Below are positions 11,556-19,850 of a stretch of 40,625 bases of DNA, piece by piece. The stretch is from Deltaproteobacteria bacterium. Lineage in GTDB: Bacteria; Myxococcota_A; Polyangia; Polyangiales; Houyiibacteriaceae. The notes under the pieces were generated by a model. The model saw only the letters and a list, made by a program, of their open reading frames with translations, did not search any database and was not told the DNA's origin. Each line of letters opens with the position of its first letter. The stretch's first letter is position 1. Made by a program: the position numbers and the translations under genes. The stretch spans positions 1-40,625 of the forward strand of contig JAADHO010000111.1 in the NCBI GenBank assembly GCA_013151775.1, in the 5' to 3' direction.

Positions 11556-11559
11556 CTCC
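11556..11559 (-). promoter_or_regulatory. Shine-Dalgarno GGAG supporting a TTG start
   Basis: On the minus strand GGAG ends seven bases before TTG at 11548-11546. A nearby ATG overlapping this site is in a different frame, so the TTG start of the HD-GYP-like protein is favoured over Met11. Confidence 0.5.
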
Positions 11560-11730
11560 ATGCTGCGGTCGTTTCACGCGGCCATGATAGCCGAAGCGCC
11601 AGCAGACGGAAGGCGAAGCGTCAGCATCCTGGCCGAGCTCGCTTCGTGCGCACTGGGGCCAAATCCCAAGCGACTCCGAGCGCTACCCACAGCCAACAGC
11701 GATCAGCAGCGGCGCGACTCGCGCTCGAAC

Positions 11731-13464
11731 TCACTCGGCTAGCGGCAGATGGCCAATGCTCACTGTGTCCAGATCCGTGTACACGGACGGATCCCCGGCT
11801 CGGAGGGCAGGAGATCCATCTAGGGGTTGGTAGTTGGGGCCCGGACCGAGCTGAGCGTCTTGCTCCAAAGACGCCCCTTCGCCAGAGTAGGATGCCCGGT
11901 AGTCTGCAAGGTTGAGGTCCTCATCGAGAGCCTGGTTGCGCAGCACGAGCGGGCCATCGAACAGATTATAGTCGGAGTCCAAGCCATGCGACAGCCACCA
12001 GCCCGTGGTATACTCGCTTTGATTTCCAGTGTAGAGTTCGAGCGCAACCGTACCGCCCTGGAATATATTGTTGCGTACCAATGGCCGAGGGTGGTCGAAT
12101 GACGGCTTTATTCCAGTTTCACAGCCGACAAATGTATTGTTGTAAATTCTGCTCGCAGAGAGCCACTCTTGCATATCGAGACCGCGCAAGAACTTCACTC
12201 CAACGTCGCAATTCTCGAAAACGTTTTCGCGTATGGTGTAGTTGCCCGACATCATGACCGTCGCCCGCATCGGTCCGGTCCGTCGTGACTCGGGAACGAG
12301 AACTCCAATCATGGAATCCCTTACGTAGTTTCCAACGACGTTAAGATTGGACGACCCGCCTTTTGAGGAGATGGCGTTTCCGTCGATGTCGAACACTTCA
12401 TTGTCGCAGACCCAGTTTGTCTCGGTGTTCCCGGACAACATGAATGTGATTCCGTGTGAGTTCACGGCTCCGCCCCAATATCGCGAATCGTGCACACGGT
12501 TGCGACGCACGATGGTGCCGTTCGTATTCCACAGACGCATGCTGTAGCTGTTGTCGTTACCGTTCGCGGTGTAGCCCACGCTGTTGTCCTCGATCAGCAG
12601 ATGGTCGGCGCCCTCGAAGAAGAACGCCTGGGGTTGCGTATAGTTGATTGTCAGACCACGAAGAACAAAGTAGTCAGACGCCCCAAAGTACCCCAGACCC
12701 CGCTGCGTGAGTTCGAATATTATGGTGTCCATGTTGGTTCCAAGCGCAGGCCTGATGTACACGAAACAACCGGCATTATCCCCACCGCACCCAATGCCTG
12801 ATGCGTCGGCTTTGGTCCACGTGCCAGGTTCGGTCAAGTCGGCTCGGTCAGCATGGCTGCGAGGGCCTGGGCCGCTCCCCAATTGGTGATCGACCCGCGT
12901 CCCTTCGGCCGTCCACATGCCCTTTGGATCGTTCTTCAGAACGCGCGCGTCAGCACGATAAAGGCCGTCACCCAGATCCTCGAAGTCCGCCCCGGCTATC
13001 GGGATCGACCCGAGGATCACCGGCGTCGCCCCCTCATCGGCGCGAAGGACAAAATAGGTGTCCGCGCTGCCCGCCCGGACCAGAGAGAGCCCGCCACGAA
13101 ATTCCGATGGCTGAGACATCAAGCGGTAGGTCCCATCCAAGACGGTCACGATGTAACCCGCCGACGGTGCAGCAATCATCGCGCGCCCGAACGAACAGAA
13201 GGGCTCGAGACGCGACCCCGGACCTTCGTCGTCGCAGTTTTCCACGCCAAGAAATACCTCGGGCCAGTCGTCCCCCACCGTACCATGCGTCGGCTCGGCG
13301 CAGCCGGGCCGTGCTGATCCGCCGTCGCGGAGCGAGCCGCCGTCTTCCATCGCCGCGTCCACAGAGGAAGCATCCGTATCGACGGAAGAAGCCGAGCCGC
13401 AGCCGCTTGCGACAAGCATGCTCATCAGAATCAGGCAAACAGATAGAAGTCGCGATTGTTCCAT
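11731..13464 (-). CDS. Right-handed beta-helix lipoprotein
   Basis: 577 residues. An N-terminal hydrophobic segment ends in VASGC (Cys22), a probable lipobox, followed by a Ser/Asp-rich linker. From about residue 180 there are repeated short turns of the form xxIxxNxVxxC/N (IEDNSVGYT, VRRNRVHDS, VCDNEVFDI, VVGNYVRDS, IRENVFENC, IYNNTFVGC, VRNNIFQGG), typical of parallel beta-helix (pectate lyase/NosD-like) folds, ending with a DYNLF...LDGSPALRAGDP tail often seen in such secreted proteins. It probably binds or cleaves a polysaccharide, substrate unknown. A hand count of 12061-12180 gives 55 G+C in 120 bases (46%), far below the neighbours, which suggests horizontal acquisition. The ATG at 13464 is the first Met before the signal; no clear Shine-Dalgarno is seen. 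Confidence 0.85.
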   Translation of the reverse strand: MEQSRLLSVCLILMSMLVASGCGSASSVDTDASSVDAAMEDGGSLRDGGSARPGCAEPTHGTVGDDWPEVFLGVENCDDEGPGSRLEPFCSFGRAMIAAPSAGYIVTVLDGTYRLMSQPSEFRGGLSLVRAGSADTYFVLRADEGATPVILGSIPIAGADFEDLGDGLYRADARVLKNDPKGMWTAEGTRVDHQLGSGPGPRSHADRADLTEPGTWTKADASGIGCGGDNAGCFVYIRPALGTNMDTIIFELTQRGLGYFGASDYFVLRGLTINYTQPQAFFFEGADHLLIEDNSVGYTANGNDNSYSMRLWNTNGTIVRRNRVHDSRYWGGAVNSHGITFMLSGNTETNWVCDNEVFDIDGNAISSKGGSSNLNVVGNYVRDSMIGVLVPESRRTGPMRATVMMSGNYTIRENVFENCDVGVKFLRGLDMQEWLSASRIYNNTFVGCETGIKPSFDHPRPLVRNNIFQGGTVALELYTGNQSEYTTGWWLSHGLDSDYNLFDGPLVLRNQALDEDLNLADYRASYSGEGASLEQDAQLGPGPNYQPLDGSPALRAGDPSVYTDLDTVSIGHLPLAE

Positions 13465-13728
13465 TGGTAGAGTGTAAGAGCGAGATGCAATACATAGCAA
13501 CGCATATTCAGACTTGCTCGGCGGAGCAGCAGGCGGGATGCGCAGCAGCAAGATACTGGCCCCACAGGAGTCGCCGACTGGTTGCCGTGGGCGCCGGGCG
13601 AGGCCTGCAGGCGCAGCGTGAGAGGCCTCGCGGGATCGCGTGTTGGCGCGGCATTTCACGAGTCGCGCCGTGATGCGGGCACGCGGGCGACTTGTGTTCG
13701 CGACAATTGCGACTAGCCTCGCCGGGTC

Positions 13729-14238
13729 TTGACCCGGAAACGCATACGTCTGATCTCCGCGCTCGCCTTGACCATCTGGGCCCTGGGCTGCGCGCACGCG
13801 AGCTTCCAAGGCGGCGTCTACCGAGACGAGGAGGCCAGCTACCACGTGGGCGAGTTCGGCTCCGATTGGCGCCGCCTCGAGCTCGACGAGCCGACGGACC
13901 TCGCCTTCGAGGCGCCCGCGCTGGACGTGGTGGCGCAGGTGAACGCGAGCTGCGATCCCGCGCTCGACATCCCCCTCTCGTCGCTCACGAACCACCTCCT
14001 GATCGGCTTCACGGAGCGCGAGGGGCGTGAGCAGCAGACGCTGCCCTTCGCCCAACGCGAGGCGCTCTTCACACAGCTCGACGCCAAGCTCGACGGTGTG
14101 CCTCGCCGGCTGCGCCTGGTGGTGCTGAAGAAAAACGGCTGCGTCTACGACTTCGCCCTGATCGGGCCTCCCGATGCACGCTTCGATCGAGCGCGCAGGG
14201 ACTTCGACGCCTGGCTCTCGGGGTTCTCGGCGCCATGA
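13729..14238 (+). CDS. Lipoprotein heading the MlaE/ABC/NosL gene run
   Basis: 169 residues from a TTG codon at 13729; the first Met-type alternatives would cut into the signal sequence. A hydrophobic segment ends in WALGC, so Cys21 is the likely lipidated residue. The mature part has the pattern FQGGVYRDEEASYHVG, a central NASCDPALDIPL stretch and a C-terminal amphipathic region (FDRARRDFDAWLSGF). I cannot name the family with certainty; it looks like the auxiliary lipoproteins sometimes found beside MlaE-type permeases. The stop overlaps the next start as ATGA (14235-14238), strong evidence for cotranslation with mlaE. No clear Shine-Dalgarno precedes the TTG, so the start is tentative. Confidence 0.75.
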   Translation: MTRKRIRLISALALTIWALGCAHASFQGGVYRDEEASYHVGEFGSDWRRLELDEPTDLAFEAPALDVVAQVNASCDPALDIPLSSLTNHLLIGFTEREGREQQTLPFAQREALFTQLDAKLDGVPRRLRLVVLKKNGCVYDFALIGPPDARFDRARRDFDAWLSGFSAP

Positions 14239-15050
14239 CGCAGGTGTCGCGCACCTCGCTCCCGCCGGAGGAGCGAGGCGGCTGGTTCGAGCGCCGCGTC
14301 ACCAACATCGCGGCCGGCTTCGGTCACGCCGGGGGCGTCACGCTCTTGGCTCTGCGATCTCTGCGCACGCTCTTCCGCACGCGCCTCGAGGTCGGCGCCG
14401 TCATCTACCAGATGGAGCAGCTCGGCGTGCAGAGCATGGGCATCGCCGCCGCCACGGCCATCTTCGTGGGCATGGTGATGACAATTCAATTCGCCTTCGC
14501 CATGGAGCAGTTCGGAGCCATCGGCAACATCGGCCGGGTGATCGTGCTCTCCGAGGCGCGCGAGCTCGCGCCCTCGCTCACGTCCCTGGTGGTCGGCAGC
14601 CGGATCGCCGCGGGCATGGCCGCGGAGATCGGCTCCATGGTGGTGACGGAGCAGGTGGACGCGATCCGCGCGCTGGGCGCGGACCCGATCAAGAAGCTGG
14701 TGATCCCGCGCATCCTCGCCGCCGTGATCACCATGCCGATGATCTGCGCCCTGGCGTTCTTGCTCGGCACCATCAGCGCCATGTTCGTGGCCGCCGTCTC
14801 CTACAACATCCAACCCGAGTTCTTCATCTCCACGGCCCTCGGATCCGTCACCCTGCGGGACTTCGGCAGCGGCCTGGCGAAGACCCCCTTCTTCGGCTTC
14901 TTGGTCGCGCTGCTCGGTTGCTACTTCGGTCTGGAGACGCGCGGCGGCACGGAGGGCGTGGGCCGCTCCACCACGCGCTCGGTGGTCGTGGTCTCGATAG
15001 GCGTGCTGATCGCCGACGCCCTGCTGACGCAGATCTTCCTCAGCCTCTAG
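14235..15050 (+). CDS. mlaE: MlaE/YrbE-family ABC permease
   Basis: 271 residues. The family forms the inner-membrane permease of Mla-type phospholipid transporters, working with an MlaF ATPase and an MlaD (MCE) protein. Visible hallmarks: the amphipathic N terminus, IYQMEQLGVQSMGIAAATAIFVGMVMTIQ, the ELAPSLTSLVVGSRIAAGMAAEIGSM region, EQVDAIRALGADPIKKLVIPRILA, and KTPFFGFLVALLGCYFGLETRGGTEGVG near the end. About five to six TM helices. The start overlaps the upstream lipoprotein stop. Unusually, no MCE-domain gene follows; the only ATPase in the run is of the LolD/MacB class and sits next to an FtsX-like permease. Either MlaD and MlaF are encoded elsewhere, or this permease has been recruited by a different transporter. 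Confidence 0.88.
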   Translation: MTQVSRTSLPPEERGGWFERRVTNIAAGFGHAGGVTLLALRSLRTLFRTRLEVGAVIYQMEQLGVQSMGIAAATAIFVGMVMTIQFAFAMEQFGAIGNIGRVIVLSEARELAPSLTSLVVGSRIAAGMAAEIGSMVVTEQVDAIRALGADPIKKLVIPRILAAVITMPMICALAFLLGTISAMFVAAVSYNIQPEFFISTALGSVTLRDFGSGLAKTPFFGFLVALLGCYFGLETRGGTEGVGRSTTRSVVVVSIGVLIADALLTQIFLSL

Positions 15051-15055
15051 CGAAC

Positions 15056-15403
15056 ATGGCCTACGTCCCCGGCAAACGCCTGACTCGCCTGCTCTTCGTG
15101 GTCGCCCTGTATGGCCTGGCGATCCTGGCCCTCAGCTGGAACGTGAGCGCGCGGCGGGCTCGAGAGGCCGCTCGACGGGAGTCGACGCGAGCGGTGGTGG
15201 CGCTCCTGGGCTTCGCAGATTTGGCCCTCTCGTCGGACGCACGCTGGCTGCGTCATCCCTCCCAGACCGAACCGGGGGCTGCCTTCGCCGACCTGCCCGG
15301 CGCGCTGGACATCGACCCCGCGGGCGCCGCCATCGGCCCACCGCTCCCGCTGCTCGAGCGCGGCGGATGCGAACTCCGCGTCGTGCACAGGGGCGCGCCA
15401 TGA
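15056..15403 (+). CDS. Small one-TM membrane protein, unknown
   Basis: 115 residues. One N-terminal TM helix (about residues 9-28) is followed by a basic stretch (ARRAREAARRESTR) and a polar, probably periplasmic domain of about 75 residues ending in GGCELRVVHRGAP. No domain is recognised. The ATG at 15056 is five bases after the mlaE stop, and the stop overlaps the next gene as ATGA (15400-15403), so it sits firmly inside the operon. Reading frame continues upstream through mlaE, but that part is a shadow. Confidence 0.7.
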   Translation: MAYVPGKRLTRLLFVVALYGLAILALSWNVSARRAREAARRESTRAVVALLGFADLALSSDARWLRHPSQTEPGAAFADLPGALDIDPAGAAIGPPLPLLERGGCELRVVHRGAP

Positions 15404-16587
15404 GGCGTACGCTGGCCATCCTCGACTACGCCCTGGGTGCCACGCGTCGCCGCGGCGGACGCAACCTCGCCATCGCCGCGGGTCTCGCCTTCGTGGTGGG
15501 CCTGGTCTCCGCCGTACTGCTGCTCACGGGCGCTCTGGAGCGAGAGTTCGCGCTCAGTGTCGACGCCACTCCTGACCTGGTCGTGCAGCGAGTCGTGGGC
15601 GGGCGCCCCGGGCTGATCGAGGTCGACTCTAGTAGCGCCCTGAGTGAGCTGCCCGCCGTGAGCAGCGTACGCCCGCGCGTCTGGGGATATCTCTTCGTGC
15701 CCTCCCTGGAAGCCAACGTGACCATCGTGGGCGCGACTCCTGGCGAGCTGGGCGAGGCCCTGAGCCATCAGATCGTGGAGGGCCGCGGGCCACGGCCCGG
15801 CGCGAATCAGGAGTGCCTGGCGGGAGCCGCCCTGGCGAAGCGGCTGGGGCTACGTCCGGGAGATGGCATCGCGCTGCCCGTCCACGGGGACATCCGCGTG
15901 CTCGACGCCGTCGGCCTCTTCCACGCAGACAGCGCCCTGCACAGCGCCGACGTGCTCGTGGTCTCCGAGAGCATGGCGCGGGATCTCCTGGGGATCCCGC
16001 AGGGCATGGCGACGGATCTCGCCATCCGGCTGACGACGCCCGACGAGGCGGGGGTAGTCGCCAACCATCTGGAGCGGGCCTTGGGCCAAGTCGGCCAAGT
16101 GCGTGTGCTGGACAAGCGCCTGCTGGCGCGGACCTACGAGCTGACCTTCGGCGGCCGCTCCGGGCTCTCGGCCATCATGCTGCTGCCGGCGCTGGCGGCT
16201 TTCCTGTTGCTCGCCTGGGAGCGGCTCACGGGCCTCGGCGGGGTAGAGCGCCGCGAGATCGGCGTGCTCAAGGCCATCGGCTGGAGCACCTCCGACGTGC
16301 TGCTCGCCCGTCTACTCGAGAGCGGCCTAGTGTCCCTCGGTGGAACCCTCTTCGGGCTCCTCGCGGGCTACGTCTACGTCTTTCAATTTGGCGCCCCGGG
16401 CCTACGCGCGGCCTTGCTGGGCTGGAGCACGCTCTACCCGGAGCTGGTCTTGGTTCCCAACGCCGACCTAGGGCAAGCCGCGGCGCTGCTGGGCGCCGTG
16501 GTCGTGCCCTTCATCGCCACCAGCCTGGTGCCCGCCTGGCGCGCGGCCGTGGTGGATCCCGACGAGACCATGCGAGGGGCCGCGTGA
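15400..16587 (+). CDS. FtsX/MacB-type ABC transporter permease
   Basis: 395 residues. An N-terminal TM helix (about 22-45) is followed by a periplasmic region of about 200 residues (containing VVGGRPGLIEVD and VTIVGATPGELGEAL), then three C-terminal TM helices in the FtsX fold, with the coupling-helix signature ERREIGVLKAIGWSTSDVLLARLLESG and a terminal PAWRAAVVDPDETMRG. This class (LolC/E, MacB, NosY-like exporters) uses mechanotransmission and usually pairs with a LolD-type ATPase, which is exactly the next gene. Start ATG overlaps the preceding stop (ATGA) and the stop overlaps the ATPase start (GTGA). The substrate cannot be read from the sequence; the neighbouring NosL-like gene suggests metal or thiol-linked envelope maturation, as inference. 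Confidence 0.88.
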   Translation: MRRTLAILDYALGATRRRGGRNLAIAAGLAFVVGLVSAVLLLTGALEREFALSVDATPDLVVQRVVGGRPGLIEVDSSSALSELPAVSSVRPRVWGYLFVPSLEANVTIVGATPGELGEALSHQIVEGRGPRPGANQECLAGAALAKRLGLRPGDGIALPVHGDIRVLDAVGLFHADSALHSADVLVVSESMARDLLGIPQGMATDLAIRLTTPDEAGVVANHLERALGQVGQVRVLDKRLLARTYELTFGGRSGLSAIMLLPALAAFLLLAWERLTGLGGVERREIGVLKAIGWSTSDVLLARLLESGLVSLGGTLFGLLAGYVYVFQFGAPGLRAALLGWSTLYPELVLVPNADLGQAAALLGAVVVPFIATSLVPAWRAAVVDPDETMRGAA

Positions 16588-17291
16588 CACGGGAGCCGGC
16601 CAGCACGGAGGCGTCGACGGAGGAGGCGCTCGGCGTGTCCCACGTCTTCAAGCGCTACCGCGACGGTGACACCATGGTCGAGGCGGTGAGCGACGTGAGC
16701 CTCAGCGTTCCGCGAGCGAGCCTCAGCGTGCTCGTGGGGCCGAGCGGCGCCGGCAAGACCACCCTCTTGGGTATCCTCGGGGGGCTCGTCCTGCCGACCC
16801 GCGGCGACGCCCGGATCGACGGACGCAGCGTGGTGCATCTCCGGGACCATCACCGCACAGCTCTGCGACGCCAGAAGGTCGGCTTCGCCTTTCAGGATCT
16901 CGCGCTGATCCACGGCATGTCCCTGCTCGAGAACGTACTGCTTCCACTCACCCCGCAGGGTGGAGCTCGCAAACAGGATGTGGCGCGTGCGGAGGGCCTA
17001 CTCGAGCGCTTCGGCTTGCTCGACAAACGAGATCGCCGCGTGGAGCGCCTCTCGGGTGGCGAGAAGCAGCGCGGCGCCATCGCTCGTACACTGATCTTGG
17101 AGCCACCCATTCTGCTGCTCGACGAGCCCACGGCCCACCTCGACGGCGAGAACGCGGCGGCCATCGTGGACGCACTCGCCGAGCTGCGCGACGAGGGGAC
17201 TACGCTGGTCGCGGCCACCCACGACGCCCGGCTCTCGGAGGACCCGCGGATCGACCGTGCGCTGCACATGGCCGACGGAAAGCTATGCTGA
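16584..17291 (+). CDS. ABC transporter ATP-binding protein, LolD/MacB class
   Basis: 235 residues from GTG 16584. Walker A GPSGAGKTT (about 52-60), Q-loop FAFQDLALIHGMSLLENVLLP, signature LSGGEKQRGAIART, Walker B ILLLDEPTAHLD and H-loop AATHD are all present, so it should hydrolyse ATP. The spacing and the IHGMSLLENV segment fit the LolD/MacB/FtsE subfamily that partners FtsX-type permeases. It overlaps the permease stop by four bases (GTGA) and the next start by seven bases. About 16 extra N-terminal residues precede the first conserved strand. It is the only ATPase in the operon and so is the probable energiser of the adjacent permease; whether it also drives the MlaE protein is unknown. 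Confidence 0.93.
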   Translation: MTREPASTEASTEEALGVSHVFKRYRDGDTMVEAVSDVSLSVPRASLSVLVGPSGAGKTTLLGILGGLVLPTRGDARIDGRSVVHLRDHHRTALRRQKVGFAFQDLALIHGMSLLENVLLPLTPQGGARKQDVARAEGLLERFGLLDKRDRRVERLSGGEKQRGAIARTLILEPPILLLDEPTAHLDGENAAAIVDALAELRDEGTTLVAATHDARLSEDPRIDRALHMADGKLC

Positions 17292-18316
17292 CGAACCTGC
17301 TCCGGCCGTGGATCCTGGCGCGCCTGCTCTCGGGGATCTCGGTCGGGGCTCTGACGCTGATGGCCCTCTTCGTCGCCTGGCGCGTGTTGCGTGAATTCCG
17401 GCCGCAAGAGACCAGCGAGGGGCAGCTGCTGCTCGAACGACGTGCGGAGCTGGTGGCCACCGTGGTCCAGGCGGCCCTGGGATTGAGCGTCTTCAACCTC
17501 GCCCTGACGGTCCTCGCCGCGGACCACCTCAGCGGGGCCATTCGGGGCGCCATGTGCGCCTACGGTGTGTTCTCGGCCAACGACCTGGGCTTCCTTCCCC
17601 TCGGCACCAGCGCCCTCGCGTCCCTCGGCTGTGTGCTCTGGCTGGTGCTGCACCGTCTCGATCTGGCGTTGCCCGATCCAAGGCTCACGCGGCGAAAGTT
17701 CATGGCGCTCTTCATCGTGGGACCGCTGATCCTGCTCGACCTCTGGGCGACCCTCTCCTGGGCCTTCGACCTCGATCTAGGCGTGGTCGCGACCTGCTGC
17801 TCAACCAGCATCGACCGAGCTGGCGTGCAGACGCTCGGCGCTGCGCCCATGGGCGGTCGCGTGACGCTCTACTACCTCGCCCTCGCGACCCTGGCGCTCA
17901 GCGTGCTCGCCCTGGTCGCGCTCGCCCGCCGAGCAGGCCGCCCTCGCGCCCTGCTCGCGGCCGCGCTCTCCGCCCTCAGCGTCGCGCTCAGCCTGCCCGC
18001 CATCGTGGCCTACGTCGCGCCCCACGTGTACGAGAACCCGCGCCACCTCTGCCCCTTCTGCCTGCTTCACGCTGACGCCTGGGGTATCGGCTGGCCCCTG
18101 TTCGCATCGCTCTTCCTAGGCGGCTCCCTGGGACTCGGCCTGGTCGTGCTCGAGTCCCAACGACGCCTGGTCTCGGACGACGAGCTGTTGGCCACTCACG
18201 AGGCCCGGATCGCCCGGCTGGCCGCCCTGGCCTTTGTGATTACATTTCTACTCTGCGTCTTTCCCGTGGCTCACTATGCGTGGATCTCGGGCGGCGCCTC
18301 GCTCTTCGGAGGTTGA
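17285..18316 (+). CDS. Eight-TM membrane protein with Cys pairs, NosL-linked
   Basis: 343 residues with about eight hydrophobic segments. Two cysteine clusters stand out: VVATCCSTS in a loop after the fourth TM helix, and a CPFC motif (HLCPFCLLHAD) just before the seventh. The CPFC next to a helix recalls thiol-redox membrane proteins such as VKOR/DsbB-like enzymes, and the His and Cys residues would also suit metal handling. I do not recognise the family. The start overlaps the ABC ATPase stop by seven bases and the NosL-like gene begins five bases after the stop, so it is part of the same operon. A role in delivering electrons or metal to the exported substrate is inference. Confidence 0.8.
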   Translation: MLTNLLRPWILARLLSGISVGALTLMALFVAWRVLREFRPQETSEGQLLLERRAELVATVVQAALGLSVFNLALTVLAADHLSGAIRGAMCAYGVFSANDLGFLPLGTSALASLGCVLWLVLHRLDLALPDPRLTRRKFMALFIVGPLILLDLWATLSWAFDLDLGVVATCCSTSIDRAGVQTLGAAPMGGRVTLYYLALATLALSVLALVALARRAGRPRALLAAALSALSVALSLPAIVAYVAPHVYENPRHLCPFCLLHADAWGIGWPLFASLFLGGSLGLGLVVLESQRRLVSDDELLATHEARIARLAALAFVITFLLCVFPVAHYAWISGGASLFGG

Positions 18317-18321
18317 TCCCC

Positions 18322-18768
18322 ATGAGGTCTCTACACATCCACTTCGTCACCCTGCTGAGCCTGACGCTCTGGTGTGCGGCATGCTCGCAGACGCCCACGC
18401 GAGCGCGCTGCGTGCAGTGCGGGATGCCGATCGACCCGACCTCACGCTGGACCGCAGGCGTGACGGGCGCCTCCGGGGAGGAGCAGCTCTTCGACTCACC
18501 CAAATGTCTGTTCCGCTACATGCGCGGGGACGACGGCCGCGGCGCGAGCCTGCCGTGGTTCACGGAGTACTATTCCCAAGAGCGACGCCCTGGCACCTCC
18601 CTGCGCTTCGTCCTGGGCTCGAACCTCTCTGGACCCATGGGCGCGGATCTAGTGCCCGTGGAGGGCGAGCAGGCCGCACGCCGCTTCGCGGCCGATCACG
18701 TCGGCGAGCAGGTGTTGACCTACGAAGAGGTGGACGAGGCGCGGCTGCGCACGATCGACGCTCCCTGA
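18322..18768 (+). CDS. NosL-like copper-binding lipoprotein
   Basis: 148 residues. The hydrophobic N terminus ends in WCAAC (Cys21), a weak lipobox. The mature protein opens with CVQCGMPI (Cys30, Cys33, Met35), matching the CxxCGM motif of the NosL family, whose characterised member is a Cu(I)-binding lipoprotein for nitrous oxide reductase assembly. FDSPKCLFRYM and GSNLSGPMGADLVPV further down also fit that family. No nosZ, nosD or nosF gene is in the window, so nitrous oxide metabolism is not implied; many NosL homologues have other copper-related roles. The start ATG is supported by GGAGG at 18308-18312. It is the last tightly packed gene of the operon beginning at 13729. Confidence 0.85.
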   Translation: MRSLHIHFVTLLSLTLWCAACSQTPTRARCVQCGMPIDPTSRWTAGVTGASGEEQLFDSPKCLFRYMRGDDGRGASLPWFTEYYSQERRPGTSLRFVLGSNLSGPMGADLVPVEGEQAARRFAADHVGEQVLTYEEVDEARLRTIDAP

Positions 18769-18802
18769 GCAATCCCGCGACGGCCTGCGCTATGCTCGAC
18801 AC

Positions 18803-19801
18803 ATGTCGCGCCACCGACCTCCCCGGCTCCCGATGCATGGGGTGATCCTCGGGGCGCTGATCTGTGCAGCCGCCGTCGCGCCCACAGCGGCCCGCGCGCA
18901 GCATGCGGTGCACTCGGGCTTCTGGCGCGAGCTGCGCACCCCGGGCTTTCGACGCTCTCGGGAGCTCCTGCGCCAAGGTCGAGCGCTCTTGGCGCTGGCG
19001 GGCAGAGAGCGACGTGCGTCTCACAACGCGAGGCTGCTGAGCGCCATCCGCCGCTTTCGCCTGGCGCGTGAGCTGGCGCCGAACGATCCCGAGGCGCTCT
19101 TCGAATTGGGCCGGAGCAAGGCGTCCCTGAGGTGGCCCACGGCGGGCGGCGGAGAGGAGCTGACCCAAGCCGACGAGGCGCGGGCGCTGCTGCTCGAATT
19201 GCGAGCGCGCTTCCCAGACTACGAGGCGCGACGCGTCGCCTTCGAGCTGGGCGTGCTCGCGGCCCACGCGCAGGATTTTCCGCGGGCGGCGCGCGAGTAC
19301 GAGCGCTCCCTCGAGGCCCGACGCGTCGGGGAGGGGGCGCCGAGCATGCACGCCAACCTAGCCGAGGTGTACATGCTCTCGGGCGATCTCGAGCGAGCCG
19401 AGGAGCAGTACCGCGTGGCCATCCGGCTGGCGCGTCCGGGGCGAGGCTTGGCCCTCTCCCGCTTCGGCTTGGCGGTCTGCTTGGACCGACGGGACGAGCC
19501 GCGGAAGGCCCTCGCCATGGTGCGTCGAGCGATGGCCGCCGGAGGGGGAAGCACGGACGTGCTGCGCTCGAGCGGCGTGTTCTTCGAGCCGGCCGCGGAG
19601 CTGCACTACTACGAGGCCTTGGCGCTGCGCGCCCGGGCAGAGGACGCGAGGGCCCGTACCCAACGCGCCCGTCTCTTGCGCCAAGCCGCCTCGGCTCTGC
19701 GCCGCTACCTGGGAGGCGTGGCTCCGGAGACGCCCTTCTATGAGCTGGCCGCGCGCCGGCTCGAGTCCCTGCGCCGAGCGCTCCGAAGCGCTAGCCCTTA
19801 A
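18803..19801 (+). CDS. Secreted TPR-repeat protein
   Basis: 332 residues. An N-terminal signal peptide (about 1-32, AARAQ cleavage region) is followed by helical repeats. RRFRLARELAPNDPEALFELGRSK, AAREYERSLEARR, HANLAEVYMLSGDLERAEEQYRVAIRLA and LGGVAPETPFYELAARRLES fit tetratricopeptide repeats, which usually mediate protein contacts. It starts 34 bases after the NosL-like gene in the same direction, so it may be the eighth member of that operon or have its own promoter. No catalytic motif is seen. It ends 49 bases before the stop of the convergent repeat lipoprotein. Confidence 0.82.
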   Translation: MSRHRPPRLPMHGVILGALICAAAVAPTAARAQHAVHSGFWRELRTPGFRRSRELLRQGRALLALAGRERRASHNARLLSAIRRFRLARELAPNDPEALFELGRSKASLRWPTAGGGEELTQADEARALLLELRARFPDYEARRVAFELGVLAAHAQDFPRAAREYERSLEARRVGEGAPSMHANLAEVYMLSGDLERAEEQYRVAIRLARPGRGLALSRFGLAVCLDRRDEPRKALAMVRRAMAAGGGSTDVLRSSGVFFEPAAELHYYEALALRARAEDARARTQRARLLRQAASALRRYLGGVAPETPFYELAARRLESLRRALRSASP

Positions 19802-19830
19802 CGGCCGACGGCCGCCCCGAAGGACGACCG

Positions 19831-19846
19831 TCGACGCGTACGTCGA
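19831..19846. terminator. Short hairpin between convergent genes
   Basis: TCGACG-CGTA-CGTCGA forms a perfect six-base stem with a four-base loop between the TPR gene and the repeat lipoprotein gene. There is no T-run, so it is at best a weak or bidirectional terminator candidate. Confidence 0.3.
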
Positions 19847-19850
19847 TCGA

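Noticed and set aside
13600-13629. GAGGCCT...AGGCCTC inverted repeat before the lipoprotein gene
   Set aside because: Seven-base arms containing the self-palindrome AGGCCT, with a 16-base gap; chance is likely in this G+C-rich DNA.
18322-18768. Nitrous oxide reduction pathway
   Set aside because: Only a NosL-like gene is present; no nosZ, nosD, nosF or nosR is visible in the window.
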